Source: Microbacterium maritypicum
Lineage (GTDB): Bacteria > Actinomycetota > Actinomycetes > Actinomycetales > Microbacteriaceae
Assembly (NCBI RefSeq): GCF_041529975.1
Contig: NZ_CP168030.1
Span: 3,720,001-3,784,000 of the forward strand
DNA: 64,000 nucleotides
Direction: 5' to 3'
A program made the translations under genes and the position numbers. The notes under the pieces were generated by a model that was given only the letters and a program-made list of their open reading frames with translations, ran no database searches and had not been told where the DNA came from. Below are positions 17,129 through 25,500 of this stretch, one piece after another (position 1 is the stretch's first letter; the number at the start of each line of letters is the position of its first letter).

Positions 17129-18562
17129 CTAGGAGGCGGGCTCGCCGGAGTGGTCCTCGACCTTGTCCTTCGGCATGAAAGCGGCGGCGAGCAGCGTGAG
17201 CAGGGCGGTCACGGCGACCGCGACGAACACCCAGACCGATGCGTGGATGATCGTGTCGGGGTCATCGGGGCCGGCGCCCTGCGCGATGGCCGCGTTCGAG
17301 ATCGCCCCGAACACCGCAACTCCCACGGCGCTGCCCGCTGAGCGCGCGAACGCATTCATGCCCGTCACAGCTCCGCGCTCGCCCCACCCCACGGAGGACT
17401 GGGCGGCGATGAGGGTCGGCGCGGCGCTCCACCCGAGCCCGAACCCGAGGACGAACGCGATCAGCGACAGCACCCAGGGGTTCGGCCACGAAGACACCGA
17501 CGCGAGGACGATCGCCGCGACCGAGGCGATGCTCATACCGATCAGAGTGGTGCGACGGAATCCGATGCGCAGATACAGGCGCCCCACGTTCGCTGCGGCG
17601 ATCGGCCACCCGAGCGTCAACGCGGCGACGGCCAGACCCGACAGCAGCGGCGCGATGCCCAGCGAGCCCTCGAGGTAGGCGGGCGCGAAGCTGGTGACGC
17701 CGATCATGAGGGCACCCACCCCGAGCGAGACGAGGGTGGTGGTCAGGATCAGCGGCCTGGCCGCAAGGCGGAGGTCGACGATGGGCTCCGCGACCCGGCG
17801 TTCGACCATCGCGAAGAGGGCGAGAGCCACGATGCCGATCCCGAAGCACAGCGCGCTCTGGACGGAGATCCACGCCCAGGCGTTGCCCCCCTCGAGCATC
17901 CCGAGGATCAAGCCCGTCAACCCGACTGTGAGCAGCACGGCTCCGGCGTAGTCGATCCGGTGCCGCTCGGTCTGCTTCTGCTCCTTGTACTTGAGTTGCA
18001 GCATCCAGGCCGCGATCAGACACAGCGGGATGTTGACCCAGAAGATCCAGCGCCACGCGTCGAGCTGAGCGAAGATGCCGCCGAGCGCCGGGCCGACGAC
18101 GGAGGAGATCGCCCACACACTCGCGATGTACCCCTGCACCTTGGCGCGCTCGGCGACGGTGTAGATGTCTCCGACGATCGTCATGGCCATCGGCGCGACC
18201 GCGCCCGCGCCGAGCCCCTGGATGATGCGGAAGACGATCAGCGCGGGCATGCTCCACGCGAAGCCGCAGAGGATCGAGCCGAGGAGGAACAGGGCGATGC
18301 CGAGCAGGATGATCGGCTTGCGGCCGACCGTGTCGGCGAACCGGGAGTAGATGGGGACGCTCACGGCCTGCGCCAGCAGATACACCGAGAACAACCACGG
18401 GAACTGCTGATAGCTGCCGAGATCGCGGACGATGCTGGGCACCGCGGTGGCGAGGATCGTGGCATCGATCGCGATGAGCCCGGTCGCGAGCATCAACGCG
18501 CCGAGGATGGGGCCTCTCGGCGACCGGAGTCCGATGGAGGCGCGGTCGACGGAGGCAGTCAC
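17129..18562 (-). CDS. MFS multidrug exporter (DHA2/EmrB-like)
   Basis: 477 residues from a GTG start. About 14 membrane segments are visible. Motif A reads RFADTVGRKPI after helix 2, and motif C is the VVGPALGGIFAQ segment of helix 5, both marks of drug-proton antiporters. The N-terminal LMLATGLIAIDATILATAVPSIV matches motif D1 of the 14-helix DHA2 family. The substrate cannot be read from the sequence. No regulator is adjacent. A proline-free acidic tail (KVEDHSGEPAS) ends it. Confidence 0.85.
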   Translation of the reverse strand: MTASVDRASIGLRSPRGPILGALMLATGLIAIDATILATAVPSIVRDLGSYQQFPWLFSVYLLAQAVSVPIYSRFADTVGRKPIILLGIALFLLGSILCGFAWSMPALIVFRIIQGLGAGAVAPMAMTIVGDIYTVAERAKVQGYIASVWAISSVVGPALGGIFAQLDAWRWIFWVNIPLCLIAAWMLQLKYKEQKQTERHRIDYAGAVLLTVGLTGLILGMLEGGNAWAWISVQSALCFGIGIVALALFAMVERRVAEPIVDLRLAARPLILTTTLVSLGVGALMIGVTSFAPAYLEGSLGIAPLLSGLAVAALTLGWPIAAANVGRLYLRIGFRRTTLIGMSIASVAAIVLASVSSWPNPWVLSLIAFVLGFGLGWSAAPTLIAAQSSVGWGERGAVTGMNAFARSAGSAVGVAVFGAISNAAIAQGAGPDDPDTIIHASVWVFVAVAVTALLTLLAAAFMPKDKVEDHSGEPAS

Positions 18563-18632
18563 TTCAGGGACAAGCCCCGTGGCGCCGGGACTATTCCGAC
18601 GAGTGCCGTGAAAGGCGCGGCTCCCTCGCCCG

Positions 18633-18986
18633 TCACGAGGACGACGTGCGGCCGGGCTCGTCGCCCTCCGCCTCGCCCTCGGGCTCCGGGTCGTACAGCA
18701 CCGGACGGTCGATGGTCTTGGTGACGTCGGCGGGGTCGACCGCGAGGATCAGCATCGCCAGGATCAGCAGAGTGATGATGAACGCCCCTCCGCCGACGAC
18801 GAGCCCGAGCGCGATCGGCGTGAGCCCGTCGTAGGTGCCGTTCGCGATCGCCGTGTTCACGCGCGTGGTGAAAGCGCCGGTGGAGACGAGCGTGACAACC
18901 ATGGCGAACACGCCGCAGCCCAGCGCGATCAGCAGCAGGTGCAGCGGGCGCAGGATGTCCCGACGGGTGGGCTTCTCGTCGCTCAT
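18633..18986 (-). CDS. Small two-helix membrane protein, unknown function
   Basis: 117 residues with two membrane segments (about 14-35 and 58-82) and an acidic C-terminal tail (DPEPEGEAEGDEPG). Its ATG overlaps the stop of the next upstream gene by 4 bases (18983-18986), so the two membrane proteins are co-translated. No known family is recognised; it looks like an actinobacterial amino-acid-transporter-style or accessory subunit, but this is not supported by motifs. Confidence 0.7.
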   Translation of the reverse strand: MSDEKPTRRDILRPLHLLLIALGCGVFAMVVTLVSTGAFTTRVNTAIANGTYDGLTPIALGLVVGGGAFIITLLILAMLILAVDPADVTKTIDRPVLYDPEPEGEAEGDEPGRTSSS

Positions 18987-19633
18987 CGCTCTCCTCCGTG
19001 CTCCGCAGGGGCGGTGCTGTCGTTCGATTCGGTGGCCGCGGCGGCGGCATCCACCCGCTTCGGGGTGAGCCCGGCGATGCCGAGGAAGACCGCGACGATC
19101 GCCGCGTAGCCGCCGAACATGCCGACACCGAGGATGATGCCGGACAGGACGAACGTTCCGGCCTTCTCGATCGTGTACTCCTGCAGGAATCCGGCCGGGA
19201 TCAGCAGCAGGACGATGCCCAACAGCACGCCCAACGCGCCGACGGTGATCGCGTCGCGCGAGAGCGGATCAGCGGTACGACGCGAGCGGATGCCGGCGAG
19301 GATCTCGATGCCGCCGCTCACGATCGCCCAGGAGGACACGACGATGAAGAACAGGTCGTCGGATCGCCAGGCCGGGATGCCGCTCACGCCACCGGCGACG
19401 ACGCCGAGCGCGGCGAGCAGGATGTACGACCAGCGCGAGCCTGGCGGGAGCACCAGCCAGGCCGCGAGCAGCTGCACGAGCGCGGTGGTGAAGACGAAGC
19501 CGCTGAAGACCGAGAGGCCGACAGGGGCGGAGTGGTCCGACGAGAACGTGATCATCAGAGCCGCGACGGCGGCGAACAGCGCGCGCAGCAATTGCACGTG
19601 GCGCATGGTGAATGCGCGAACAGGGGCAGACAT
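18983..19633 (-). CDS. HdeD/DUF308-like membrane protein
   Basis: 216 residues from ATG 19633; GGAGGA lies 12 bases upstream. Six membrane segments are spaced in two sets of three (LLRALFAAVAALMITF; WAIVSGGIEILAGIR; VLLGIVLLLIPAGF), the internal duplication of HdeD-family proteins, which in enterobacteria support acid resistance. The GGIEILAGI and GVLLGIVLLL segments are typical. The downstream partner is an unknown two-helix protein. Function here is inferred from fold only. Confidence 0.6.
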   Translation of the reverse strand: MSAPVRAFTMRHVQLLRALFAAVAALMITFSSDHSAPVGLSVFSGFVFTTALVQLLAAWLVLPPGSRWSYILLAALGVVAGGVSGIPAWRSDDLFFIVVSSWAIVSGGIEILAGIRSRRTADPLSRDAITVGALGVLLGIVLLLIPAGFLQEYTIEKAGTFVLSGIILGVGMFGGYAAIVAVFLGIAGLTPKRVDAAAAATESNDSTAPAEHGGER

Positions 19634-19718
19634 GACGGTCCAGAGTCCTCCGGGGTGTTCCTCCCAGTCTACGCGGGGGCGCGGAGTCGCAGCGCCCGCG
19701 GGCGTGCGGAGGAGGATT

Positions 19719-19763
19719 CGTGAAGCCCGGCTGATCTCCCCAGATCGATTGCCGGGCTTCACG
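19719..19763. repeat. Strong nested hairpin in a divergent intergenic region
   Basis: CGTGAAGCCCGGC (19719-19731) is inverted exactly at 19751-19763; between them GATCT-CCCC-AGATC forms an inner stem. The element sits in the 304-base gap between two divergent genes, so it is not a terminator for either. The remainder of the gap shows no gene I can support. Confidence 0.7.
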
Positions 19764-19937
19764 ACGTACGCAGCAAGGGGGGCATCACTGCGTCAGGCCG
19801 GTCTTCGCAGGGTCGGGCACCCTGCCTGCGATGACGGCCAAGTGACCCCACATGCCCACCCGGTCCCCTGAGGTGCGCGCGTGCGGTCGTATGCTCACTT
19901 TAGGGCGGTGGTCTTCACATACCGGACGGGGGCTGTG

Positions 19938-20861
19938 ATGAGTTACGAGTATGACGAACGCAGGTCCGTATCCGATGCCTTCGCGGCGGCCCTGCGCGAC
20001 GCGATCAACGCGCGGCACGTGACCCTGTCCTGGCTGCATCAGCAGCTCAACATGCGCGGGAACCGCGTGTCGATGGCCACGCTGAGCTATTGGCGCTCGG
20101 GCGCGCGACGCCCGGAAGGTGCGCAGTCGCTCGCCGCGCTGGTCGACATCGAAGACCTCCTCGGCCTCGACGCCGGAGCGCTGCGCCGACACCTCGGGCC
20201 CACGAACCGGACCGGTCCCCTCGGACCGAACCGGTTCCCCCTCGACGAGGAGGAACTGGAACGTGCCGTCATGGTCGCCTTCGAGGCGCTGGGCGCGTCG
20301 TACCCCGACACCTCGCGCGAGCTGACGACGCACTCCGTGACCGACGTCGACGCCGACGGCAACGTCGCGTACAGCATCACCCGCAGCATCGTGCAGTCCA
20401 CGATCGGCACGATCACGGCCATCCCGTTCCTCGAGATCACGCCGGGCGTGAGCACACCGGCACCGGTCCTGAGCGCCGTCTCGGGCGGACGCATCACCGC
20501 CCGGTACTCGCACCCCGACGGCGAGGTGCACGGGGTGCTCTTCGAGCTCGACGTGCCCCTGACCGCACCGGACACGGCGATGGTCGAGTGGTCGGTGACG
20601 TATCCGCCCGACTACCCGCCGATGCGGGACACCGGTCACGCCCTGGCACAGAAGGCCAGAGAGCTGCTGGTGTGGACGCGGTTCCACCCGGATGCCGTGC
20701 CGGACTGGTGCGAGGAGCGGGTCGAGACCCCGGAGGGCGTCACCGTGACCGCGGTGCCGCTCACCCGCGGGACGTCGGTGCACCTGGTGCGGCGCGCGTT
20801 CGGTCCCGGCGCGCTCGGGCTGCACTGGGGGTACGGCACACGGGAGGATCAGCCGGGCTGA
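19938..20861 (+). CDS. HTH (XRE-like) protein with large C-terminal domain of unknown function
   Basis: 307 residues from ATG 19938. Residues ~5-60 form a helix-turn-helix domain (FAAALRDAINARHVTLSWLHQQLN, then TLSYWRSGARRPEGAQSLAALVDIEDLLGL), the style of a phage-repressor-like or HTH-containing regulator. The remaining ~230 residues are beta-rich with no enzyme motif; they may be a ligand-binding part. The final 13 bases overlap the convergent rhodanese gene. Similar single regulators occur in Microbacterium, but I do not know their targets. Confidence 0.7.
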   Translation: MSYEYDERRSVSDAFAAALRDAINARHVTLSWLHQQLNMRGNRVSMATLSYWRSGARRPEGAQSLAALVDIEDLLGLDAGALRRHLGPTNRTGPLGPNRFPLDEEELERAVMVAFEALGASYPDTSRELTTHSVTDVDADGNVAYSITRSIVQSTIGTITAIPFLEITPGVSTPAPVLSAVSGGRITARYSHPDGEVHGVLFELDVPLTAPDTAMVEWSVTYPPDYPPMRDTGHALAQKARELLVWTRFHPDAVPDWCEERVETPEGVTVTAVPLTRGTSVHLVRRAFGPGALGLHWGYGTREDQPG

Positions 20862-21688
20862 TCTCCCGTGGCGACCGGCCGGCCCGGAGTGTTGGACCAC
20901 TGGCTCCACGAGCCGGGGAAGACCCGGGCGTCGATGCCGACCTCGTGCAGGACGAGTGCGGTGTGGGCGGCCGTGACGCCGGACCCGCAGTAGGCGGCGA
21001 CCGGCGTGCCGGGTGTCACCCCGATCTCGGCGAAGGACGCCAGGATCGTCTCGCGGTCGAGGATCCGGCCCGCCGCATCGAAGTGCACGGATTCGGGGAG
21101 GTTCCGCGCGCCGGGGATGTGTCCGGCGACCGGGTCGTACGGCTCCGACTCGCCGCGGTACCGGTCGGCCGCTCGCGCGTCGATCAGCACGCCAGACTGC
21201 GGGAATGCGGCCGTCTCGTCGATCGACAGCGCGTCGCCGCCGATCTCGTCGAGCACGACATCGCCGGGCTCGGGCACCACATCATCGGTCGCGACCTCGA
21301 AGCCTTCGGCCTGCCAGCCCCGGATGCCGCCGTCGAGCACACGCACATCGACACCGCCCTGGCGCAGCAGCCACCAGGCGCGTGCCGCCGAGATGCCCGT
21401 GAAGTCGTCGTAGGCCACGACCGTGTCGCCCGCCCGGACGCCCCAGCGACGGGCCGCGGCCTGCAGCGTCGCCGTCGAGGGCAGCGGATGCCGCCCCTCC
21501 GAGGGATCGCCGTGGGTGGCGAGCTCCGTGTCCAGCGCGGCGAACACGGCACCGGGGATGTGGCCCGTCAGGTAATCGTCATGCCCGGCCTCGGGTCGAT
21601 CCAGCCGCCACCGCACGTCGATCACACGCACGGGCGCATCGGCGTTCAGCAGGTCGTTCAGCTCGGATGCACTCACGAAGTCACTCAT
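20849..21688 (-). CDS. Thiosulfate/3-mercaptopyruvate sulfurtransferase (two-domain rhodanese)
   Basis: 279 residues with two rhodanese domains. The N-terminal domain is inactive (no active-site Cys); the C-terminal domain has the catalytic loop YCGSGVTAAH, whose Cys carries the persulfide. CGSGVT is the 3-mercaptopyruvate-type loop, as opposed to CRxGx[R/T] of thiosulfate rhodaneses. Cytoplasmic sulfur transfer and cyanide or cysteine breakdown are the known roles. The gene overlaps the end of the convergent HTH gene by 13 bases. Confidence 0.88.
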   Translation of the reverse strand: MSDFVSASELNDLLNADAPVRVIDVRWRLDRPEAGHDDYLTGHIPGAVFAALDTELATHGDPSEGRHPLPSTATLQAAARRWGVRAGDTVVAYDDFTGISAARAWWLLRQGGVDVRVLDGGIRGWQAEGFEVATDDVVPEPGDVVLDEIGGDALSIDETAAFPQSGVLIDARAADRYRGESEPYDPVAGHIPGARNLPESVHFDAAGRILDRETILASFAEIGVTPGTPVAAYCGSGVTAAHTALVLHEVGIDARVFPGSWSQWSNTPGRPVATGDQPG

Positions 21689-21794
21689 CCTGCGAGGCTA
21701 CCGAGTCTGCGGCAGCATCCGGGTCGGGGCCGTCTTCTCCCGTCACGATCCGCGCGACTATGCTCGATCCGGCAACGTCGAGAAAGGGCCAGCG

Positions 21795-22721
21795 ATGCCC
21801 TCTCGTCTTCGGTGGATGCGGCTCCGCCCCCAAGAGGCCGCACTCATCGCGATCACCGCGGTGTGGGGCGGCACGTTCCTGCTCGTGCACTGGGCGATGG
21901 AGCACTCGGGGCCCTGGTTCTTCGTCGGCATCCGGTTCCTGATCGCGGGACTGATCAGCGTCGTCATCTTCCGCCGCGTGCTGCGCGGCATCCGCTGGCG
22001 TGATGTCGGCGCCGGCGTCGCGATCGGCGTCATGATCTACCTCGGCTACGGGCTGCAGACGCTCGGGCTGCAGACCATCGACAGCAGCACCTCGGCCTTC
22101 ATCACCGCGATGTACGTGCCGCTGGTTCCGTTCGCGCAGTGGGCCGTGTTCCGCAAGCGACCGCCGGCCATGGCCTTCGCGGGTGCCGGGCTGGCGTTCG
22201 TGGGGCTGCTGCTGATCGCCGGGCCCGACGCCTTCGCCCTCACCCTCGGCGCCGGCGAGATCGCGACCATGATCAGCACTCTGCCCATCGCGGCCGAGAT
22301 CATCCTGATCAGCCTGTTCGCCGGGAAGATCGACCTCGGCCGCATCACCGTCATCCAGCTGCTGACCGCCGGAGTGCTGGGGCTGCTCACGATGCCGGTG
22401 GTGGGTGAGGGCGTGCCGGAGTTCTCATGGATCTGGGTCGGCTGCGCGGTGGGGCTGGGCGCGGCGAGCTGCCTGATCCAGCTGACCATGAACTGGGCGC
22501 AGAAGTCGGTCTCCCCCACCCGCGCGACCATCATCTACGCCGGCGAGCCGGTGTGGGCAGGGGTCATCGGGCGCATCGCCGGTGAGCGACTGCCCGCGAC
22601 CGCGCTCATCGGCGGAGCGCTCGTCGTGCTCGGGATCCTCGCGAGCGAGCTGAAGCTCGTGCGGCGGCGAGCCGAGAGCGGCGGCTCGCCGCCGCCGCCG
22701 CTCGACGACGTCAGACCGTGA
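21795..22721 (+). CDS. EamA/DMT-family transporter
   Basis: 308 residues with ten predicted membrane helices in two EamA repeats. The first repeat has AVWGGTFLLVHWAM and the second contains the WIWVGCAVGLGAASCLIQL and TIIYAGEPVWAGVIG segments typical of drug/metabolite exporters such as RhaT/YdcZ-like amino-acid exporters. RBS GAAAGGGCC precedes the ATG. The last 11 bases overlap the convergent alcohol dehydrogenase gene. Substrate unknown. Confidence 0.85.
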   Translation: MPSRLRWMRLRPQEAALIAITAVWGGTFLLVHWAMEHSGPWFFVGIRFLIAGLISVVIFRRVLRGIRWRDVGAGVAIGVMIYLGYGLQTLGLQTIDSSTSAFITAMYVPLVPFAQWAVFRKRPPAMAFAGAGLAFVGLLLIAGPDAFALTLGAGEIATMISTLPIAAEIILISLFAGKIDLGRITVIQLLTAGVLGLLTMPVVGEGVPEFSWIWVGCAVGLGAASCLIQLTMNWAQKSVSPTRATIIYAGEPVWAGVIGRIAGERLPATALIGGALVVLGILASELKLVRRRAESGGSPPPPLDDVRP

Positions 22722-23730
22722 GCAGCACCTTGGTGGCGCGACGCTCGTCCATCGCGCGATATCCCTCGGCGGCATCCTCGAGTGGGAGGGTGAGGTCGAA
22801 CACCTTGCCGGGGTCGATCTTGCGGTCCCAGATGAGCTGGATCAGCTGGGGCAGGAAACGCCGCACCGGAGCGGGCCCTCCGTGCAGATGCACGCCGGAG
22901 AAGAACAGCTCTTCACCGGGCAGTGCCACGTCGTGCGAGACGCCGACGTAGCCGACGTGTCCGCCGGGGCGGGTCGAACGGATCGCCTGCATCATCGACT
23001 CCTGCGTGCCGACCGCCTCGATCACCGAGTGCGCGCCGAGCCCGTTCGTGAGCTCCTTGATGCGCGCCACCCCCTCGTCTCCGCGCTCTTCGACGATGTC
23101 GGTGGCGCCGAACTCGCGTGCCAGCGCCTGCCGGTCGGCGTGCCGGCTCATCGCGATGATGCGCTCGGCCCCGAGTTCGCGGGCGGCGAGGATGCCGAGC
23201 AGCCCCACGGCTCCATCACCGACGACGGCGACGGTCTTCCCCGGTCCGGCCTCGGCGGCGACCGCCGCGAACCAGCCCGTGCCGAGCACGTCGGATGCCG
23301 CGAGCAGCGAGGGGATCAGGTCGGCGTCGGGCTGCCCGGGGGTGACGACGAGCGTGCCGTCGGCGTGCGGGATGAGCGAGTACTCGGCCTGGGTGCCGTA
23401 CTTCCCCATCGGGACGACGTGCACACAGCGGGACTGGTAGCCCGCCTGGCAGATCTCGCAGGTGTTGTCCGAGGCCATGAACGAGCCGACCACGAAGTCG
23501 CCGACCTTCAGGGTCTGCACCGCGTCGCCGATCTCCTCGACGACGCCGACGTACTCGTGCCCCATCGGGGTGTGTTCGACGTTGTCATCACCGCGGTACG
23601 GCCACAGGTCCGACCCGCAGATGCAGGTCGCGGCGAGCCGGATGACGGCATCCGTCGGTCGGCTGATCGTCGGCTTCTCGCGCTCCTCGACCCGGACGTC
23701 GCCGGGGGCGTACATGACTACTCCACGCAT
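22711..23730 (-). CDS. Zinc-dependent alcohol dehydrogenase (MDR family)
   Basis: 339 residues from ATG 23730. The catalytic zinc site is CICGSDLWPYRG with GHEYVGVVEEIG; the structural zinc lobe is degenerate (NTCEICQAGYQSRC keeps three cysteines). The Rossmann motif is VVGDGAVGLLGILAARELGA, suited to NADP(H) by its following basic residues. Members of this group (glutathione-independent, often annotated as zinc-binding dehydrogenases) oxidise alcohols or reduce aldehydes. The exact substrate is unknown. The promoter region is shared with divergent ribA. Confidence 0.88.
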   Translation of the reverse strand: MRGVVMYAPGDVRVEEREKPTISRPTDAVIRLAATCICGSDLWPYRGDDNVEHTPMGHEYVGVVEEIGDAVQTLKVGDFVVGSFMASDNTCEICQAGYQSRCVHVVPMGKYGTQAEYSLIPHADGTLVVTPGQPDADLIPSLLAASDVLGTGWFAAVAAEAGPGKTVAVVGDGAVGLLGILAARELGAERIIAMSRHADRQALAREFGATDIVEERGDEGVARIKELTNGLGAHSVIEAVGTQESMMQAIRSTRPGGHVGYVGVSHDVALPGEELFFSGVHLHGGPAPVRRFLPQLIQLIWDRKIDPGKVFDLTLPLEDAAEGYRAMDERRATKVLLTV

Positions 23731-23858
23731 TCGTATTGCTCCTTCTCTCGCGTGAATCCAGTCAACGCCGATTCCGTCACGGGTGGGAGGCTCTCTCATG
23801 GCACCCCTCGGATCGCTGCGGACGGGAATAGTTCGACGGGCCGCGCGTTGCACCCGGC

Positions 23859-24518
23859 ATGATTGAAACTTCAACCGTCGCTCCGGTCGCCACGGAACGC
23901 ACCCGCGTCCGCGTGCCGCTGCGCTTCGGGGACGGCTTCTCCACCACCGCCGACGTCGTCACCTTCGACGGCCTGATCGACGGCCGCGAGCACCTGCTGC
24001 TCGGCCTCGGCGACTGGCGCGCGGCGCTCGAGCGCGCAGCCGACGGGGGCGCCGCACCCCTCGTGCGCCCGCACAGCGAGTGCCTGACCGGTGACGTCTT
24101 CGGCTCGGAGCGCTGCGACTGCGGCCCCCAGCTCCGCGAGGCTGTGGAGCGCATCGCCGACGAGGGCGGCTTCCTGCTGTATCTGCGCCAGGAGGGTCGC
24201 GGCATCGGCCTGTACGCCAAGCTCGACGCGTACGCGCTGCAGGACGCCGGACTCGACACGTATGAGGCCAACGTCGCCCTGGGCCACGGTGAAGACGAGC
24301 GCGACTACACCGTCGCCGCGCAGATGCTGAACGCGATCGGCGTCGACGGCATCCGTCTGCTGAGCAACAACCCCGACAAGGCCGTGCAGCTCGAGGCCCT
24401 CGGCATCCGCGTCTCCGAGCGCGTGCCCACCGAGGTGCACCTGTCGGAGGCGAACACCCGCTACCTGCAGGCCAAGCGGGACCACACCGCCCACACGCTC
24501 GACCTGTCGGCGGCGTGA
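23859..24518 (+). CDS. ribA: GTP cyclohydrolase II (RibA), stand-alone
   Basis: 219 residues, the size of a single-domain RibA. The zinc cysteines C75, C86 and C88 sit in CLTGDVFGSERCDCG, and the GTP-binding segment RQEGRGIGLYAKLDAYALQ follows; the C-terminal ITERVP-like segment reads RVSERVPTEVHLSEAN. It opens GTP to start riboflavin synthesis. No other rib gene is adjacent and no FMN riboswitch is visible upstream. The next gene is a MarR regulator 28 bases away. A role as an extra copy is likely, since most actinobacteria also carry a RibBA fusion in a rib operon. Confidence 0.9.
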   Translation: MIETSTVAPVATERTRVRVPLRFGDGFSTTADVVTFDGLIDGREHLLLGLGDWRAALERAADGGAAPLVRPHSECLTGDVFGSERCDCGPQLREAVERIADEGGFLLYLRQEGRGIGLYAKLDAYALQDAGLDTYEANVALGHGEDERDYTVAAQMLNAIGVDGIRLLSNNPDKAVQLEALGIRVSERVPTEVHLSEANTRYLQAKRDHTAHTLDLSAA

Positions 24519-24546
24519 CACCGACGTGACACTCGAGGAGGGCACC

Positions 24547-25020
24547 ATGACCGCGGCAGGACAGCATCCGCGTCGACTCGACGACGGAGAGATGGCGACA
24601 TGGCTTCCCGTCATCCGGTTCGTCCAGCTGCTGCCGCAGGTGCTCGATCGCACCTTGAAGGAAGAGGTCGGGCTCAATCACGCCCGCTACGCCATCCTCG
24701 TCACGCTGGCCGGGCAGGGCGAAGGCACCGTGACGATGACGGAGCTCGCGCGCATCGCCGGCCTCAGCCGCTCACGCCTGAGCCACGCCCTCGACTCGCT
24801 CGAGGAGCGCGGCTGGGTGGAGCGCACCTCGTGCAGCTCCGACAAGCGCACGCTCTCGGCCACCCTGACCGCCGAAGGCCGCGAGATGCTGCGCACGGCC
24901 GCTCCGGTGCACGTCGAGCAGGTGCGGGAACTGGTGCTCGATCCACTCACGGCGGAGGAGCGCGCGCAGCTCGAAGCGATCCTCAGCAAGCTCCTGCCCG
25001 GCGTGACCGCGGCGCTGTAG
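24547..25020 (+). CDS. MarR-family transcriptional regulator
   Basis: 157 residues from ATG 24547, preceded by GAGGAGG. A winged helix spans ~45-110: TMTELARIAGLSRSRLSHALDSLEERGWVER with wing residues SSDKRTLSATLTAEG. A Cys in the wing (RTSCSSDKR) might sense oxidants, but this is only a suggestion. It lies 28 bases behind ribA on the same strand, so the two may be co-transcribed. Target and ligand unknown. Confidence 0.87.
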   Translation: MTAAGQHPRRLDDGEMATWLPVIRFVQLLPQVLDRTLKEEVGLNHARYAILVTLAGQGEGTVTMTELARIAGLSRSRLSHALDSLEERGWVERTSCSSDKRTLSATLTAEGREMLRTAAPVHVEQVRELVLDPLTAEERAQLEAILSKLLPGVTAAL

Positions 25021-25066
25021 CCCGATCACCCGCGGCGAGGTGCGCGAGTTCCTCTCCTCAACAGGC

Positions 25067-25093
25067 AGCTGTTCTGCTCTGAGCAGAACAGCT
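25067..25093. promoter_or_regulatory. 27-base palindrome, PopR-type operator before the XRE regulator
   Basis: AGCTGTTCTGCTC (25067-25079), a central T, then the exact inverse GAGCAGAACAGCT (25081-25093). Its core TTCTGC-N5-GCAGAA resembles the Streptomyces PopR site as I recall it (TTCTGCC-N3-GGCAGAA). A probable -10 box TATCGT lies at 25117-25122 and the regulator's ATG at 25128, so the palindrome sits just upstream of the -35 region, the place of an activator. The same 15-base core recurs in front of the clpP pair. Confidence 0.75.
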
Positions 25094-25127
25094 CGAACCC
25101 GCAGGATGCCGCGGTTTATCGTGAGGC

Positions 25128-25499
25128 ATGGCCGACCTGATCTCGTTCCCGCGCACCCCTCGCCCCGACCGCCCGAAGTCGAGCGGGCCCGAGCCGCTGT
25201 GGCGTCAGATGCTGGGCGACCAGCTGCGCCGCCGCCGTCACGACCGCGAAGAGACCCTCACCGAGACTGCGGAGATGGCGGGCGTCTCGCCCCAGTACCT
25301 CTCCGAGGTCGAGCGGGGGCTGAAGGAGCCGTCGAGCGAGATGATCGCCGCCATCGCCGGCGCACTCGACACGAGCCTGATCGAGCTCACGAGCGCCGTG
25401 GCCGATGACCTGCGCTCGGCCGCGGTGCCGGCATCCGCTGCGGTGTCGGTGTCCGCTGCGGTGTCGGTGTCGCGCGGCTCCTTCGCCCTCGCCGCCTGA
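25128..25499 (+). CDS. popR: PopR/ClgR-type XRE regulator of the neighbouring clpP genes
   Basis: 123 residues. The HTH domain spans ~25-78 and contains RRRRHDREETLTETAEMAGVS and the family-typical QYLSEVERGLKEPSSEM. ClgR and PopR of actinobacteria share this YLSEVERGxKE block and activate clp genes. The protein ends in FALAA; two C-terminal alanines are the known degron by which PopR and ClgR are destroyed by ClpP. It is tail-to-tail with the two clpP genes (one base apart) and both promoters carry the same operator, so it most likely activates the clpP pair and itself. The linker before the degron has a VSVSAAVSVS repeat. Confidence 0.8.
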   Translation: MADLISFPRTPRPDRPKSSGPEPLWRQMLGDQLRRRRHDREETLTETAEMAGVSPQYLSEVERGLKEPSSEMIAAIAGALDTSLIELTSAVADDLRSAAVPASAAVSVSAAVSVSRGSFALAA

Positions 25500-25500
25500 C

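Noticed and set aside
19785..19860. Very short minus-strand ORF (MWGHLAVIAGRVPDP...) followed by the 19719 hairpin
   Set aside because: No Shine-Dalgarno or promoter could be seen, and length and composition do not separate it from chance.
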